From the NCBI GenBank assembly GCA_963695085.1, contig CAVOFV010000008.1, positions 62,001 through 126,000 on the forward strand: a DNA stretch of 64,000 nt, given 5' to 3'. Shown here one piece after another: positions 50,255 through 58,289 of this stretch; position 1 is the stretch's first letter, and every line of letters starts with the position of its first letter. Source of the stretch: SG8-30 sp963695085 (GTDB lineage: Bacteria; Pseudomonadota; Gammaproteobacteria; Steroidobacterales; Steroidobacteraceae). The position numbers and the translations under genes were made by a program. The notes below the pieces were generated by a model. The model was not told the origin of the DNA and ran no database searches. It saw only the letters and a list, made by a program, of their open reading frames with translations.

Positions 50255-51697
50255 TCAGGTGACGATCTTGAAGCAGGGCCGGTATTCGCCCAGCAGTTTC
50301 ATGCGCCGCTGGTCGACCATGGCCTGCAACAGCTCGCTGAGCGGTTGCCCGATGCTGGCGTCGCCGCGGATCTCGAACGGTCCGCCCGCCTCCACCATCT
50401 GCAGGCCATGTTCCTTGACGTTGCCGGCGACGATGCCGGAAAAGGCGCGCCGCAGGTTGGCGGCCAGCTCGTGGACGGGCAGGTCGCGCGACAGCACCAG
50501 CGACGACATGGTTTCGTGGCTGACCTCGAAGGGCATCTGGAATTGCCGCGGAACCTGCAGCAGCCAGTTGAAGTTGTAGGCGTCCCGCACGCGGCGGCGG
50601 CGGCGGCGCACCGCATCCAGCCCGCGGCGCATTTCACGCGCGACCTCCACCGGGTCGTCGATGATGATCCGGTAGCGCTGCTGCGCATCCGCACCGAGGG
50701 TCACGCCGATGAAGCGATCGAGTTGCTGGAAGTAGTCGGCGCTCTTCTTCGGGCCGGTGAACACGACCGGCAGCGGCTGCTCGGCATTCGCCGGATCGAG
50801 CAGCAGGCCCAGCAGGTAGAGGATCTCCTCGGCCGTGCCGGCGCCGCCCGGAAAGACGACGATGCCGTGGCCGAGCCGCACGAACGCTTCCAGGCGCTGC
50901 TCGATGTCCGGCAGGATGACCAGCTTGTTGACGATCGGGTTCGGCGGCTCGGCCGCCACGATGCCCGGCTCCGTCAGCCCGATGTAGCGGCTGTCGCGAA
51001 TGCGCTGCTTGGCGTGACCGATCGTCGCACCCTTCATCGGGCCTTTCATCGCGCCCGGCCCGCAGCCCGTGCAGATGTCCGCCCCGCGCAGGCCCAGCTC
51101 GTAGCCCACCCGTTTCGTGTACTCGTACTCGTAGCGCGGGATCGAGTGGCCGCCCCAGCACACGACCAGGTCCGAGCGGCCGCTGTGCTGCAGTGCGCCG
51201 GCGTTGCGCAGAATGCAGAACACCGCGTTGGTGACGCTCGGACCGTCGCTGAGGTCGAAGCGCGGCACCACCTCGTTGTGCGTGTAGACGATGTCGCGCA
51301 GCACCGCGAACAGGTGTTCCTTGACGCCGCGGATCATCTCGCCGTCGACGAACGCGCTGCCCGGTGCATGGTGTATCTCGAGCTTGATGCCCCATGGCTG
51401 GCGCACGATGCGGACCTCGAAGTCGCGGTAGGCCTCGAAGATCATCCGCGCGTCGTCGTGCAACGTGCCGCTGTTGAGCACGGCCAGCGCACACTGGCGG
51501 AACAGCGGGTACAGGCCGCCCTGGCCGCGGTCCAGCAGCTTGTCGACTTCCTGCTGCGACAGGTTCTCGAGCGCGCCCCTGGGCGCGACGCGCGCGTGCA
51601 CGACAGCGGCGAGCGGCCCGCTGTAAGCGGGCGCTGCGGGGCCAGCGTCGTTCAAGGCAGGATCTCGATCGGCGTGTCCGCCTGGGTCAGTAGCCAT
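50255..51697 (-). CDS. ppnN: Pyrimidine/purine nucleotide 5'-monophosphate nucleosidase PpnN (YgdH)
   Basis: LOG-family nucleosidase that splits nucleoside monophosphates into base and ribose phosphate, activated by (p)ppGpp in Escherichia coli. 480 residues from ATG 51697. That start overlaps the L,D-transpeptidase by 46 bases, and the first 32 residues are not family-like, so GTG 51601 (448 residues) may be the true start. LSQQEVDKLLDRG, GVKEHLFAVLRDIVY, VCWGGHSI, GADICTGCGPGAMKGPMKG in outline, and the nucleotide motif VVFPGGAGTAEEI are clear. Confidence 0.92.
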   Translation of the reverse strand: MATDPGGHADRDPALNDAGPAAPAYSGPLAAVVHARVAPRGALENLSQQEVDKLLDRGQGGLYPLFRQCALAVLNSGTLHDDARMIFEAYRDFEVRIVRQPWGIKLEIHHAPGSAFVDGEMIRGVKEHLFAVLRDIVYTHNEVVPRFDLSDGPSVTNAVFCILRNAGALQHSGRSDLVVCWGGHSIPRYEYEYTKRVGYELGLRGADICTGCGPGAMKGPMKGATIGHAKQRIRDSRYIGLTEPGIVAAEPPNPIVNKLVILPDIEQRLEAFVRLGHGIVVFPGGAGTAEEILYLLGLLLDPANAEQPLPVVFTGPKKSADYFQQLDRFIGVTLGADAQQRYRIIIDDPVEVAREMRRGLDAVRRRRRRVRDAYNFNWLLQVPRQFQMPFEVSHETMSSLVLSRDLPVHELAANLRRAFSGIVAGNVKEHGLQMVEAGGPFEIRGDASIGQPLSELLQAMVDQRRMKLLGEYRPCFKIVT

Positions 51698-52173
51698 ATT
51701 TCCAGCATGTCCTCATTGGACACCGAGATACAGCCGTCGGTCCAGTCGCTGGTCAGATAGCGCTCGCGGCTGTACTTGGGGACGTTCGGCAGTCCGTGAA
51801 TCATGATCAGGCCGCCCGGCGACCAGCCCTGGCGGCGCGCCAGACTGAGGTCCTGCTCGTTCGGGTAGGAGACCTGCAGGGCCAGGAAGAACTCGCTGCG
51901 CGCGTTGCGCCGTGTCAGCAGATAGCGGCCCTCCGGGGTGCGGAAGTCGCCCTCGCGCTGCTTGTGCCCCATCGGGTTGAGCCCCAGCGAGATGCGGTAG
52001 CTCCCGAGTTCGCGGCCCGCGCGGTACAGGGACAGGCGCCGCTCCGATTTGCGGACGACGACCAGGTCGGCCGGTTCCACCGCAGCGGGCGCACTTTCGA
52101 AGATGTCAGCGCGCGCGGGCGACGCCGCGCCGAGCGCGAGCAGGCCGACCAGCAGCGTCACGGCAATCCTCAT
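51652..52173 (-). CDS. L,D-transpeptidase (YkuD domain)
   Basis: Exported enzyme of 173 residues with signal peptide (LLVGLLALGAASPARA). The YkuD domain covers about residues 38-172: VVVRKSERRLSLYRAG, the histidine of LIMIHGLPN and the catalytic cysteine in TDGCISVSNEDM. It would cross-link peptidoglycan or attach a lipoprotein. TATAAT lies eight bases before the start. ppnN overlaps its 3' end. Confidence 0.92.
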   Translation of the reverse strand: MRIAVTLLVGLLALGAASPARADIFESAPAAVEPADLVVVRKSERRLSLYRAGRELGSYRISLGLNPMGHKQREGDFRTPEGRYLLTRRNARSEFFLALQVSYPNEQDLSLARRQGWSPGGLIMIHGLPNVPKYSRERYLTSDWTDGCISVSNEDMLEIWLLTQADTPIEILP

Positions 52174-52181
52174 GGCCGCGC

Positions 52182-52187
52182 ATTATA
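52182..52187 (-). promoter_or_regulatory. -10 box of the L,D-transpeptidase gene, near-leaderless
   Basis: TATAAT on the minus strand, eight bases before the start codon at 52173. Transcription would begin at or next to the A of the ATG. Confidence 0.5.
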
Positions 52188-52256
52188 GGTCCGTCCCCGG
52201 CAAGTTGCGCCGAGACCCAGCGCACGTTCGCGTCAGCAACCGCGGCGCTGCCCGCG

Positions 52257-52649
52257 TCATCGGTGCTCGAGGCGCACCGCCTGGCAACGCTGGGCCGTGG
52301 CATCCGCCACGAGGCGGTAGGCGCGGCCCGCCTCGAGGTCGGCCTCGATGGCAAATCGCGCGGTCGTGCCGGTCGCGGCGACGCGGCAGTCCACGATCAG
52401 CACGTGACGGCCCGCTTCGAGTTCCACGCGGGCGCGGCGCGCCGGCACCGGCCAGTCGCCGGCCTTGCGCAGGATGACCTGCACGGGCAGGCCCGCCGAG
52501 ACCACCGGGTCTGCCTGCACGGTCGCCCGGGACGCCGACGGCAGGCGCTCGCCATCGTAAGCCTGCAGGGTTCCGCAGCCGGACGATGCGAGACCCGCCG
52601 CCGCGGCCAGCGCCGCGCCGGCGCGAATGCCAATCCGGGTTCGTTGCAT
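52257..52649 (-). CDS. Putative lipoprotein, unknown
   Basis: 130 residues. Signal peptide with lipobox LASSGC-G, followed by TLQAYDGERLPSASRATVQAD. The rest predicts a small beta domain (PVQVILRKAGDW, ARVELEAGRHVLIVDC, YRLVADATAQRC). The start-DGE-LP-ATV layout resembles short lipoproteins with a carbohydrate- or protein-binding beta sandwich, but I do not recognise the family. It begins downstream of the nrdJ terminator. Confidence 0.6.
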   Translation of the reverse strand: MQRTRIGIRAGAALAAAAGLASSGCGTLQAYDGERLPSASRATVQADPVVSAGLPVQVILRKAGDWPVPARRARVELEAGRHVLIVDCRVAATGTTARFAIEADLEAGRAYRLVADATAQRCQAVRLEHR

Positions 52650-52682
52650 GCTCGATGCCGTCCTGCGCCGCAGCGACGCTGC

Positions 52683-52706
52683 AAAAAAGGCGGCCCGAAG
52701 GCCGCC
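52683..52706 (-). terminator. Rho-independent terminator of the nrdJ operon
   Basis: GGCGGCC - CGAA/TTCG - GGCCGCC stem (52689-52706) followed on the minus strand by TTTTTT. It is about 100 bases after the nrdJb stop. Confidence 0.85.
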
Positions 52707-52804
52707 TGGGAGTCACACGCGCGCCCCGCTGTCGAGGGGTCGCCGGGCGGGGACCCGGCAGGCGCGTGGGTTCAAGTCACCCGGGTGGGGCCCGGTTCAA
52801 ACCC

Positions 52805-53527
52805 TCAGCCGCACTTCGATTCGCCGCAGGACAGGCAGGTCATGCACCCGTCCATCATGACGACCGCGATCGTATTGCACTTGGTGCACAGTTGCGCACC
52901 CTCGGGATAGCTCTGGTTCGCGAACGCGTCGGCCTGCTTGTTGCGCTGCTCCCACTCGGCGCGCTTGGAATCGACCAGCGCGCGGCGCGCCTCGTCCATC
53001 TGCTGCGCCGGCATCATGCCGATGGACTGCAGGTGCCGCTCCACGACGAAGCCCAGTTCGGCGACGATCGACGGCATGAACTTGCCGCCCGGCTGCCAGT
53101 AACCGCCGCGCGGGTCGAAGACGGCCTTCAGTTCCTCGATCAGGAACGCCACGTCGCCGCCCTTGCGGAATACCGCCGAGAGGATCCGCGTCAGCGCGAC
53201 GATCCACTGGAAGTGGTCGAGGTTCTTCGAGTTGATGAAGATCTCGAACGGCCGCCGGTGCTCGTGCTCGGTGCCCTCGTTGAGGACGATGTCGTTGACC
53301 GTGACGTACATCGCGTGATCCGACACCGGGGTCTTGATCTTGTAGGTCGAGCCGATCAGGACCTCCGGGCGCTCGAGCTTCTCGTGCATCCACACGACCT
53401 TGCCCGCGGCATCCTTGCGCACGCGCCCGTCGCGCCCGACGGCGTCGTGCTCCGGCGCGGCCTTGTCGGCCTCGAGGCGCCGGACCCGGAACTTGACGAT
53501 CTTCTTGTCGATGCTGACCCTGCTCAT
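52805..53527 (-). CDS. nrdJb: B12-dependent ribonucleotide reductase, small C-terminal chain
   Basis: Second part of a split class II ribonucleotide reductase, 240 residues. Contains a TSCPD-type domain (GSTYKIKTPVSDHAMYVTVND, INSKNLDHFQWIVALTRILS) and a C-terminal cysteine-rich zinc ribbon (CTKCNTIAVVMMDGC, CLSCGESKCG) with the redox cysteines that re-reduce the active site. It follows nrdJa by 27 bases. The split form is the Pseudomonas arrangement. Confidence 0.92.
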   Translation of the reverse strand: MSRVSIDKKIVKFRVRRLEADKAAPEHDAVGRDGRVRKDAAGKVVWMHEKLERPEVLIGSTYKIKTPVSDHAMYVTVNDIVLNEGTEHEHRRPFEIFINSKNLDHFQWIVALTRILSAVFRKGGDVAFLIEELKAVFDPRGGYWQPGGKFMPSIVAELGFVVERHLQSIGMMPAQQMDEARRALVDSKRAEWEQRNKQADAFANQSYPEGAQLCTKCNTIAVVMMDGCMTCLSCGESKCG

Positions 53528-53554
53528 ATACCGTCTCTTGCCGCCTGCGCGGCG

Positions 53555-55702
53555 TCAGAACTTGCCGTAGTAGCCTTCCTTGAGCGCATCGAACAGGTTG
53601 GCGGCCGTGTGCAACTCGCCGTCATACTCGACTTCCTGATCTCCCTTGATCTCGACCTCGGTCCCGTCGTCGAGGGTGAACACGTAGGTCGTGTTCTTGA
53701 GGTCCTCTTCCTTGACCAGCACGCCCTGGAAGGCCTCCGGGTTAAAGCGGAAGGTCGTGCAGCCTTTCAGCCCCTTCTCGTGCGCATACAGGTAGATGTC
53801 CTTGAACTTCTGGTAATCGAAGTCGGTCGGCACGTTGGCGGTCTTGGAGATCGACGAATCCACCCACTTCTGCGCCGCGGCCTGGATGTCGACGTGCTCG
53901 CGCGGGCCGATGTCCTCGGCCGTGACGAAGTACTCGGGCAGCAACTCCTGCGCGCTGGTACCGCTCGGCATGGCGCGCGGGTTGATCAGCTCGCGATAGG
54001 CCAGCAACTCGAAGGAGTAGACGTCGATGCGCTCCTTGGTCTTGCGGCGCTCGCGGATCACGTTGCGGAAGTAATGGTGCGCGAAGGTCGGCTCGATGCC
54101 GTTGCTGGCGTTGTTGGCCAGCGACAGCGAGATGGTGCCGGTCGGCGCGATCGAGGTGTGGTGCGTGAAGCGCGCGCCCACCGATTCCAGTTCCTTGACC
54201 AGTCCGGGCGCCCCGCCGGCGAGACGCTGCATGTAACGGCTGTACCGCGCATGCAGGATCCGGCCCGGTATGTGATCACCCACCTTCCAGCCGTCGCGCG
54301 CCATTTCCGGCCGCTTGCGCAGCATCTCGCGGGTAACCGCGAACTCCTCGGTCATGATCGGGGCCGGGCTCTTTTCCCGCGCCAGCTCCAGCGCGGTCTC
54401 CCAGCCGGCCACCGCCATCTCGCGCGCGACGTTCTCGGTGAATGCCACCGACTCCTTCGAGCCGTATTTCATGCGCAGCATCGTCAGCGTCGAACCGAGG
54501 CCCAGGAAACCCATGCCATGGCGGCGCTTGCGGTGGATCTCGTCGCGCTGCCTGCCGAGCGGCAGGCCGTTGATCTCCACCACGTCGTCGAGCATGCGCG
54601 TGAAGACCTTGACCACCTCGCGGTACTCGTCCCAGTCGAACTGCGCGTCGGCCGTGAACGGCTTGCGCACGAAGCGCGTCAGGTTGACCGAGCCCAGCAG
54701 GCACGAGCCGTACGGCGGCAGCGGCTGCTCGCCGCAGGGGTTGGTGGCGCGAACGTTTTCGCACCACCAGTTGTTGTTCATCTCGTTGACGCGGTCGATG
54801 AGCACGAAGCCCGGCTCGGCGAAGTCGTAGGTGGACGTCATGATGACGTCCCACAACCGGCGCGCCGGCAGCGCCTTGTAGACGCGGCAGGCGACCAGGC
54901 CGTCGTCGTTGACGACGTAGCCGTCGCTGGCCGGCCATTCCCGCCACACGAAACGGCTGGCGTCGCCCAGGTCGTGCTCGGCGGGGTCGTACTCGCGCAC
55001 CGACAGCGGGAACGCCAGCTTCCATTCGCCGTCGTCGCGCACCGCCTGCATGAATTCGTCGGTCACCAGCAGCGACAGGTTGAACTGCCGCAGCCGCCCG
55101 TTCTCGCGCTTGGCGCGCACGAAATCCATTGCGTCCGGGTGGCCGACGTCGAACGTGCCCATTTGCGCGCCGCGGCGACCGCCGGCCGACGACACCGTGA
55201 AGCACATCTTGTCGTAGATATCCATGAACGACAGCGGGCCCGAGGTGTAGGCGCCGGCGCCGGACACATACGCGCCGCGCGGCCGCAGCGTCGAGAACTC
55301 ATAGCCGATGCCGCAGCCGGCTTTCAGCGTCAGCCCCGCCTCGTGGACCTTGTCGAGGATGTCGTCCATCGAGTCGCGGATGGTGCCGGACACGGTGCAG
55401 TTGATGGTCGAGGTCGCGGGCTTGTGATCGAGCGCGCCGGCGTTCGACATGATGCGTCCTGCCGGGATCGCGCCATTGCGCAGCGCCCACAGGAAGCGTT
55501 CGTACCAGTGCTCGCGTATCTCGGCGGGCTCGACCTCGGCCAGCGCGTGTGCGACGCGCTTCCAGGTATCGTCCATCGTCCGGTCGATCGGTGTGCTGTC
55601 CTTCGCGGTGAGCCGGTATTTCTTGTCCCAGATGTCCAGCGAAGCTTCCTGGAAGGCAATCTGGTCTACGCTCTTGGGCTCCACCCTGGCCGCCGTGCTC
55701 AT
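53555..55702 (-). CDS. nrdJa: B12-dependent (class II) ribonucleotide reductase, catalytic chain
   Basis: Makes deoxyribonucleotides with adenosylcobalamin as radical generator, in the presence or absence of oxygen. 715 residues. Active-site cysteine region STINCTVSGTI, radical cysteine and acid-base motif NPCGEQPLPPYGSCLLGSVNL (written here in outline), GMGFLGLGSTL and SIAPTGTISL. The N-terminal ATP-cone is absent, so activity control by dATP at that site is not expected. Two NrdR-like boxes and a promoter lie upstream. The cofactor is supplied by btuB and the PduO enzyme of this window. Confidence 0.96.
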   Translation of the reverse strand: MSTAARVEPKSVDQIAFQEASLDIWDKKYRLTAKDSTPIDRTMDDTWKRVAHALAEVEPAEIREHWYERFLWALRNGAIPAGRIMSNAGALDHKPATSTINCTVSGTIRDSMDDILDKVHEAGLTLKAGCGIGYEFSTLRPRGAYVSGAGAYTSGPLSFMDIYDKMCFTVSSAGGRRGAQMGTFDVGHPDAMDFVRAKRENGRLRQFNLSLLVTDEFMQAVRDDGEWKLAFPLSVREYDPAEHDLGDASRFVWREWPASDGYVVNDDGLVACRVYKALPARRLWDVIMTSTYDFAEPGFVLIDRVNEMNNNWWCENVRATNPCGEQPLPPYGSCLLGSVNLTRFVRKPFTADAQFDWDEYREVVKVFTRMLDDVVEINGLPLGRQRDEIHRKRRHGMGFLGLGSTLTMLRMKYGSKESVAFTENVAREMAVAGWETALELAREKSPAPIMTEEFAVTREMLRKRPEMARDGWKVGDHIPGRILHARYSRYMQRLAGGAPGLVKELESVGARFTHHTSIAPTGTISLSLANNASNGIEPTFAHHYFRNVIRERRKTKERIDVYSFELLAYRELINPRAMPSGTSAQELLPEYFVTAEDIGPREHVDIQAAAQKWVDSSISKTANVPTDFDYQKFKDIYLYAHEKGLKGCTTFRFNPEAFQGVLVKEEDLKNTTYVFTLDDGTEVEIKGDQEVEYDGELHTAANLFDALKEGYYGKF

Positions 55703-55865
55703 GTCGCCTTGGTCGCTCCCTGAGAATGCGCGTGCGCCCGCAGGCGCAGGTCTGTCCGTTTAGGTCCCCGGAACCGATGACGACCCGCTGCGCGGGTGGT
55801 TTCTTGGAGTTTCCCCCGGGAATTCCTGCTGTTCTTCTGACGACTGTCCCGGCCGCGAGTAGCGA

Positions 55866-55881
55866 CCACAAGATATTGTGT
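55866..55881. promoter_or_regulatory. NrdR box 1
   Basis: CCACAAGATATTGTGT, a near-palindrome close to the NrdR consensus (ACACwATATwTwGTGT type). It lies just downstream of the predicted nrdJa transcription start, a position suited to repression. Confidence 0.7.
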
Positions 55882-55891
55882 CAGGGTAGCT

Positions 55892-55921
55892 AAAGTATTT
55901 TTCCTTGGCGGTTAGTGTCAA
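55892..55921 (-). promoter_or_regulatory. Sigma-70 promoter of nrdJa-nrdJb
   Basis: Minus strand TTGACA (55916-55921), 18-base spacer, TACTTT (55892-55897). Start predicted near 55885, leaving a leader of about 180 bases that includes NrdR box 1; nothing else recognisable was seen in it. Confidence 0.65.
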
Positions 55922-56044
55922 GGACTTTCTCGCTTTGGAACAGTGCTAATTTAAAGCTTACTTTTCAAAGAATTGCAAGACCTATTTCACCGGAATTCCT
56001 GAGAGCCGCGCAGGCCCCTTTTGTCAAGCTGGATTTCATGCAAG

Positions 56045-56060
56045 ACACAACATCTTGTAT
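56045..56060. promoter_or_regulatory. NrdR box 2
   Basis: ACACAACATCTTGTAT, which read on the other strand differs from box 1 at few positions. It is 179 bases (about 17 helical turns) from box 1 and about 160 bases upstream of the nrdJa start of transcription. NrdR boxes usually sit much closer together. Confidence 0.55.
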
Positions 56061-56105
56061 GCACAGGCGGCGCACAGCTTATCCCCGCAGCACCGTGCAG
56101 CGCGC

Positions 56106-56133
56106 CTTGAAAGCGGCGGCCGCGGCCCTATCT
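56106..56133 (+). promoter_or_regulatory. Sigma-32 heat-shock promoter of hsp20
   Basis: CTTGAAA (56106-56112), 13-base spacer, CCCTATCT (56126-56133). Both halves match the RpoH consensus well. The hsp20 start is 56 bases downstream. Confidence 0.82.
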
Positions 56134-56188
56134 CAGTGGTACCTGAGGTTTTTCAGTACACACAACGCTGCCACAGGAGGACAGTCCC

Positions 56189-56632
56189 ATGAACGTTGTA
56201 TTCCATGAGCCCTGGCGGCTGGTGAACCGCCTGCACCGCGACCTTGACCGCCTCATCAATGTGCCCGCCGGCGCCACCGACGACGACGCGAACGCCCTCG
56301 GTGCGTGGATTCCGGCGATGGACATCCGCGAGGAGGACAAGCAGTGGGTGCTGCACGCCGACCTGCCTGGCGTCGATCCCGAGTCGATCGACGTGACGCT
56401 GGAACAGGGTGTGCTGACCATTCGCGGCCGGCGCACGCTGACCACGCGCGACGAGGAACACGGGTTCCGGCGCGTCGAGCGGGTCAGCGGCGAGTTCTTC
56501 CGCCGTTTCAGCCTGCCGGACACGGCCGACTCGGACTCGGTCAAGGCCAAACACGCCAATGGCGTGCTGGAAGTGACGATCCCGAAGCAGCCGCAGGTCA
56601 TGCCGCGACGCATTTCCGTCGAGGCGGCCTGA
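56189..56632 (+). CDS. Small heat-shock protein, Hsp20/alpha-crystallin family
   Basis: Holdase chaperone of 147 residues. Short N-terminal arm (PWRLVNRLHRDLDRLI), alpha-crystallin domain from about residue 42 (IPAMDIREEDKQWVLHADLPGV, GVLTIRGRR, GEFFRRFSLPD, HANGVLEVTIPK) and a C-terminal IxV-type motif (RRISVEAA). AGGAGGA precedes the start and a sigma-32 promoter lies upstream. Confidence 0.96.
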   Translation: MNVVFHEPWRLVNRLHRDLDRLINVPAGATDDDANALGAWIPAMDIREEDKQWVLHADLPGVDPESIDVTLEQGVLTIRGRRTLTTRDEEHGFRRVERVSGEFFRRFSLPDTADSDSVKAKHANGVLEVTIPKQPQVMPRRISVEAA

Positions 56633-56766
56633 CGCGATTGCCGCCGGGGCCATCACGCCCCGGTGCAGCGCCGCAATGGGTCGGGGCCCGCCACGCGGGC
56701 CCCGGCCTTGCGCATTGCGGCCAGGGCGCGTACCGGCGGCCTGCCCGGCCCGCAGCCGCGCGGCAC

Positions 56767-56795
56767 GGAACTTGCCCGCCGTGCCACCTGTCTGA
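56767..56795 (+). promoter_or_regulatory. Sigma-E promoter of degQ
   Basis: GGAACTT (56767-56773), 17-base spacer, TCTGA (56791-56795). The match to the RpoE consensus is very good, and the downstream periplasmic protease is a classical RpoE target. It lies in the 220-base gap after hsp20, which otherwise shows nothing. Confidence 0.82.
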
Positions 56796-56852
56796 TTGCC
56801 CCGTGGACGACGCGCCCGGCGCGTTCCATCAGCTGCCAAGAGGTTCCCCCAG

Positions 56853-58223
56853 ATGAATCGAGCCACCGGCTTCTTGATCGTGGCGCTGTGCGCCTTCGCA
56901 TTCCCGGCCGCCGCCAGCACCGTGTTGCCCGTGCAGGCCATCGGTCAGCCGCTGCCGAGCCTGGCGCCTGTCATCGAGCGCGTTTCGCCCGCCGTCGTGA
57001 ACATCGGCGTGCGCGGCACCGTGCAGGCGCCGCGCAACCCGTTCTTCGACGACCCGTTCTTCCGCCGCTTCTTCGGCACGCCGCCGGGCAATGCGCCGCG
57101 CGAGCGCGAGTTTCGCAGCGCCGGCTCGGGCGTGATCGTCGATGCGCACGGCGGCTACATCGTCACCAACGCGCATGTGGTCGAGAACGCCAGCGAAATC
57201 ACCGTCACGCTGGTGGACGACCGCGAATTGACGGCACAGGTGGTGGGGGCCGACAAGGGCTCGGACGTGGCCGTCATCAAGGTCACCGACGGTTCGCTGC
57301 CGACCGACATCAGCCTCGCCGACTCGGCGGGACTGAAGGTCGGCGATTACGTGGTCGCGATCGGCAACCCGTTCGGCCTGCAGCACACCGTCACCTCCGG
57401 CATCGTCAGCGCGCTCGGGCGCTCCGGCATCAACCCCGAGGGCTACGAGAACTTCATCCAGACCGACGCGGCCATCAATCCCGGTAACTCCGGCGGCGCG
57501 CTCGTCAACCTGCGCGGCGAACTGGTCGGCATCAACTCCGCGATCCTGTCGCAGTCCGGCGGCAACATGGGCATCGGCTTCGCCATTCCTTCGAACATGG
57601 TGAAGCAGGTCATGCAGCAGTTGATCGAGTTCGGCGAGGTGAAGCGTGGCGTGCTGGGCGTGACCATCCTGAGCCTGACCGCGGACTACCGGAAGAGCCT
57701 CGGGCTCGGCGACGACGTGCAGGGGGCGATGGTCTCGCAGGTCACCGAGGGATCCGCCGCCGCCAAGGCCGGCATCGAGGCCGGCGACGTGGTCACCTCG
57801 GTGGACGGCAAGCCCGTCAAGGGCGCGGCCGAGTTGCGCAACCTGATCGGCATGGCGCGCATCGGCGACCAGATCCAGCTCGGCATCCTGCGCGAGGGCA
57901 AGCCGCGCCGCGTCACGGCGGCCATCGGCGAACAGCCTGACCTGCCGGCGGCGGAGGCTGCGCAAGTGCACGCCGCCCTGGCCGGCGCGGACCTGAGCGA
58001 CGCCGCAGCGGAACTGGTGCCGGGTGGCGGCGTGCTGGTGCGCGCCGTGGAAGCCGGCAGCCCCTCGACCCGCATCGGGCTGCGGGCCAATGACGTGATC
58101 ATCGCCGTGGACCGCACACGGGTCGCGAACCTGCGCGCATTCCGCGAGGCGATCGGCGAGCGCAAGACGTTCCTGCTGACCATCCGGCGCGGCACCCAGG
58201 CGATGATCCTGCCGGTGGGGTGA
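56853..58223 (+). CDS. degQ: Periplasmic serine endoprotease DegQ/DegP (HtrA)
   Basis: Protease and chaperone for misfolded envelope proteins, 456 residues. Signal peptide ending FPAAAS; trypsin-like domain with H108 (TNAHVVEN), D138 (GSDVAVIKV) and S213 (GNSGGALVNL). The glycine- and aromatic-rich loop PFFDDPFFRRFFG is typical of Deg proteins. Two PDZ domains follow (about residues 265-355 and 370-456). The start at 56853 follows AAGAGG. The LA loop is short, favouring DegQ over DegP. Confidence 0.93.
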   Translation: MNRATGFLIVALCAFAFPAAASTVLPVQAIGQPLPSLAPVIERVSPAVVNIGVRGTVQAPRNPFFDDPFFRRFFGTPPGNAPREREFRSAGSGVIVDAHGGYIVTNAHVVENASEITVTLVDDRELTAQVVGADKGSDVAVIKVTDGSLPTDISLADSAGLKVGDYVVAIGNPFGLQHTVTSGIVSALGRSGINPEGYENFIQTDAAINPGNSGGALVNLRGELVGINSAILSQSGGNMGIGFAIPSNMVKQVMQQLIEFGEVKRGVLGVTILSLTADYRKSLGLGDDVQGAMVSQVTEGSAAAKAGIEAGDVVTSVDGKPVKGAAELRNLIGMARIGDQIQLGILREGKPRRVTAAIGEQPDLPAAEAAQVHAALAGADLSDAAAELVPGGGVLVRAVEAGSPSTRIGLRANDVIIAVDRTRVANLRAFREAIGERKTFLLTIRRGTQAMILPVG

Positions 58224-58276
58224 GGGGAGCCACTGGCCGGTGGCCGGCGATCGCCAGTTCGCTGACCACTCTCTCC

Positions 58277-58282
58277 TATAAT
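58277..58282 (+). promoter_or_regulatory. -10 box of the NDUFA9-like gene, probable leaderless start
   Basis: Consensus TATAAT, seven bases before the ATG at 58290. It is placed exactly like the box before tonB. No Shine-Dalgarno fits, and the -35 is weak. Confidence 0.55.
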
Positions 58283-58289
58283 CCCCTCC

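Noticed and set aside
52740..52800. tRNA-like words GGGTTCAAGTC and GGTTCAAACCC
   Set aside because: They resemble T-arms, but the stems do not pair properly and no acceptor, D or anticodon arm can be found on either strand.
55703..55865. Cobalamin riboswitch in the nrdJa leader
   Set aside because: No B12 box or CCCCGCAAC core in the 180-base leader; regulation of a B12-using class II enzyme by such a switch would also not be expected.
56078..56092. DnaA-box-like word TTATCCCCG and a possible replication origin
   Set aside because: A single imperfect box without clustering, AT-rich unwinding region or dnaA/dnaN/gidA neighbours.
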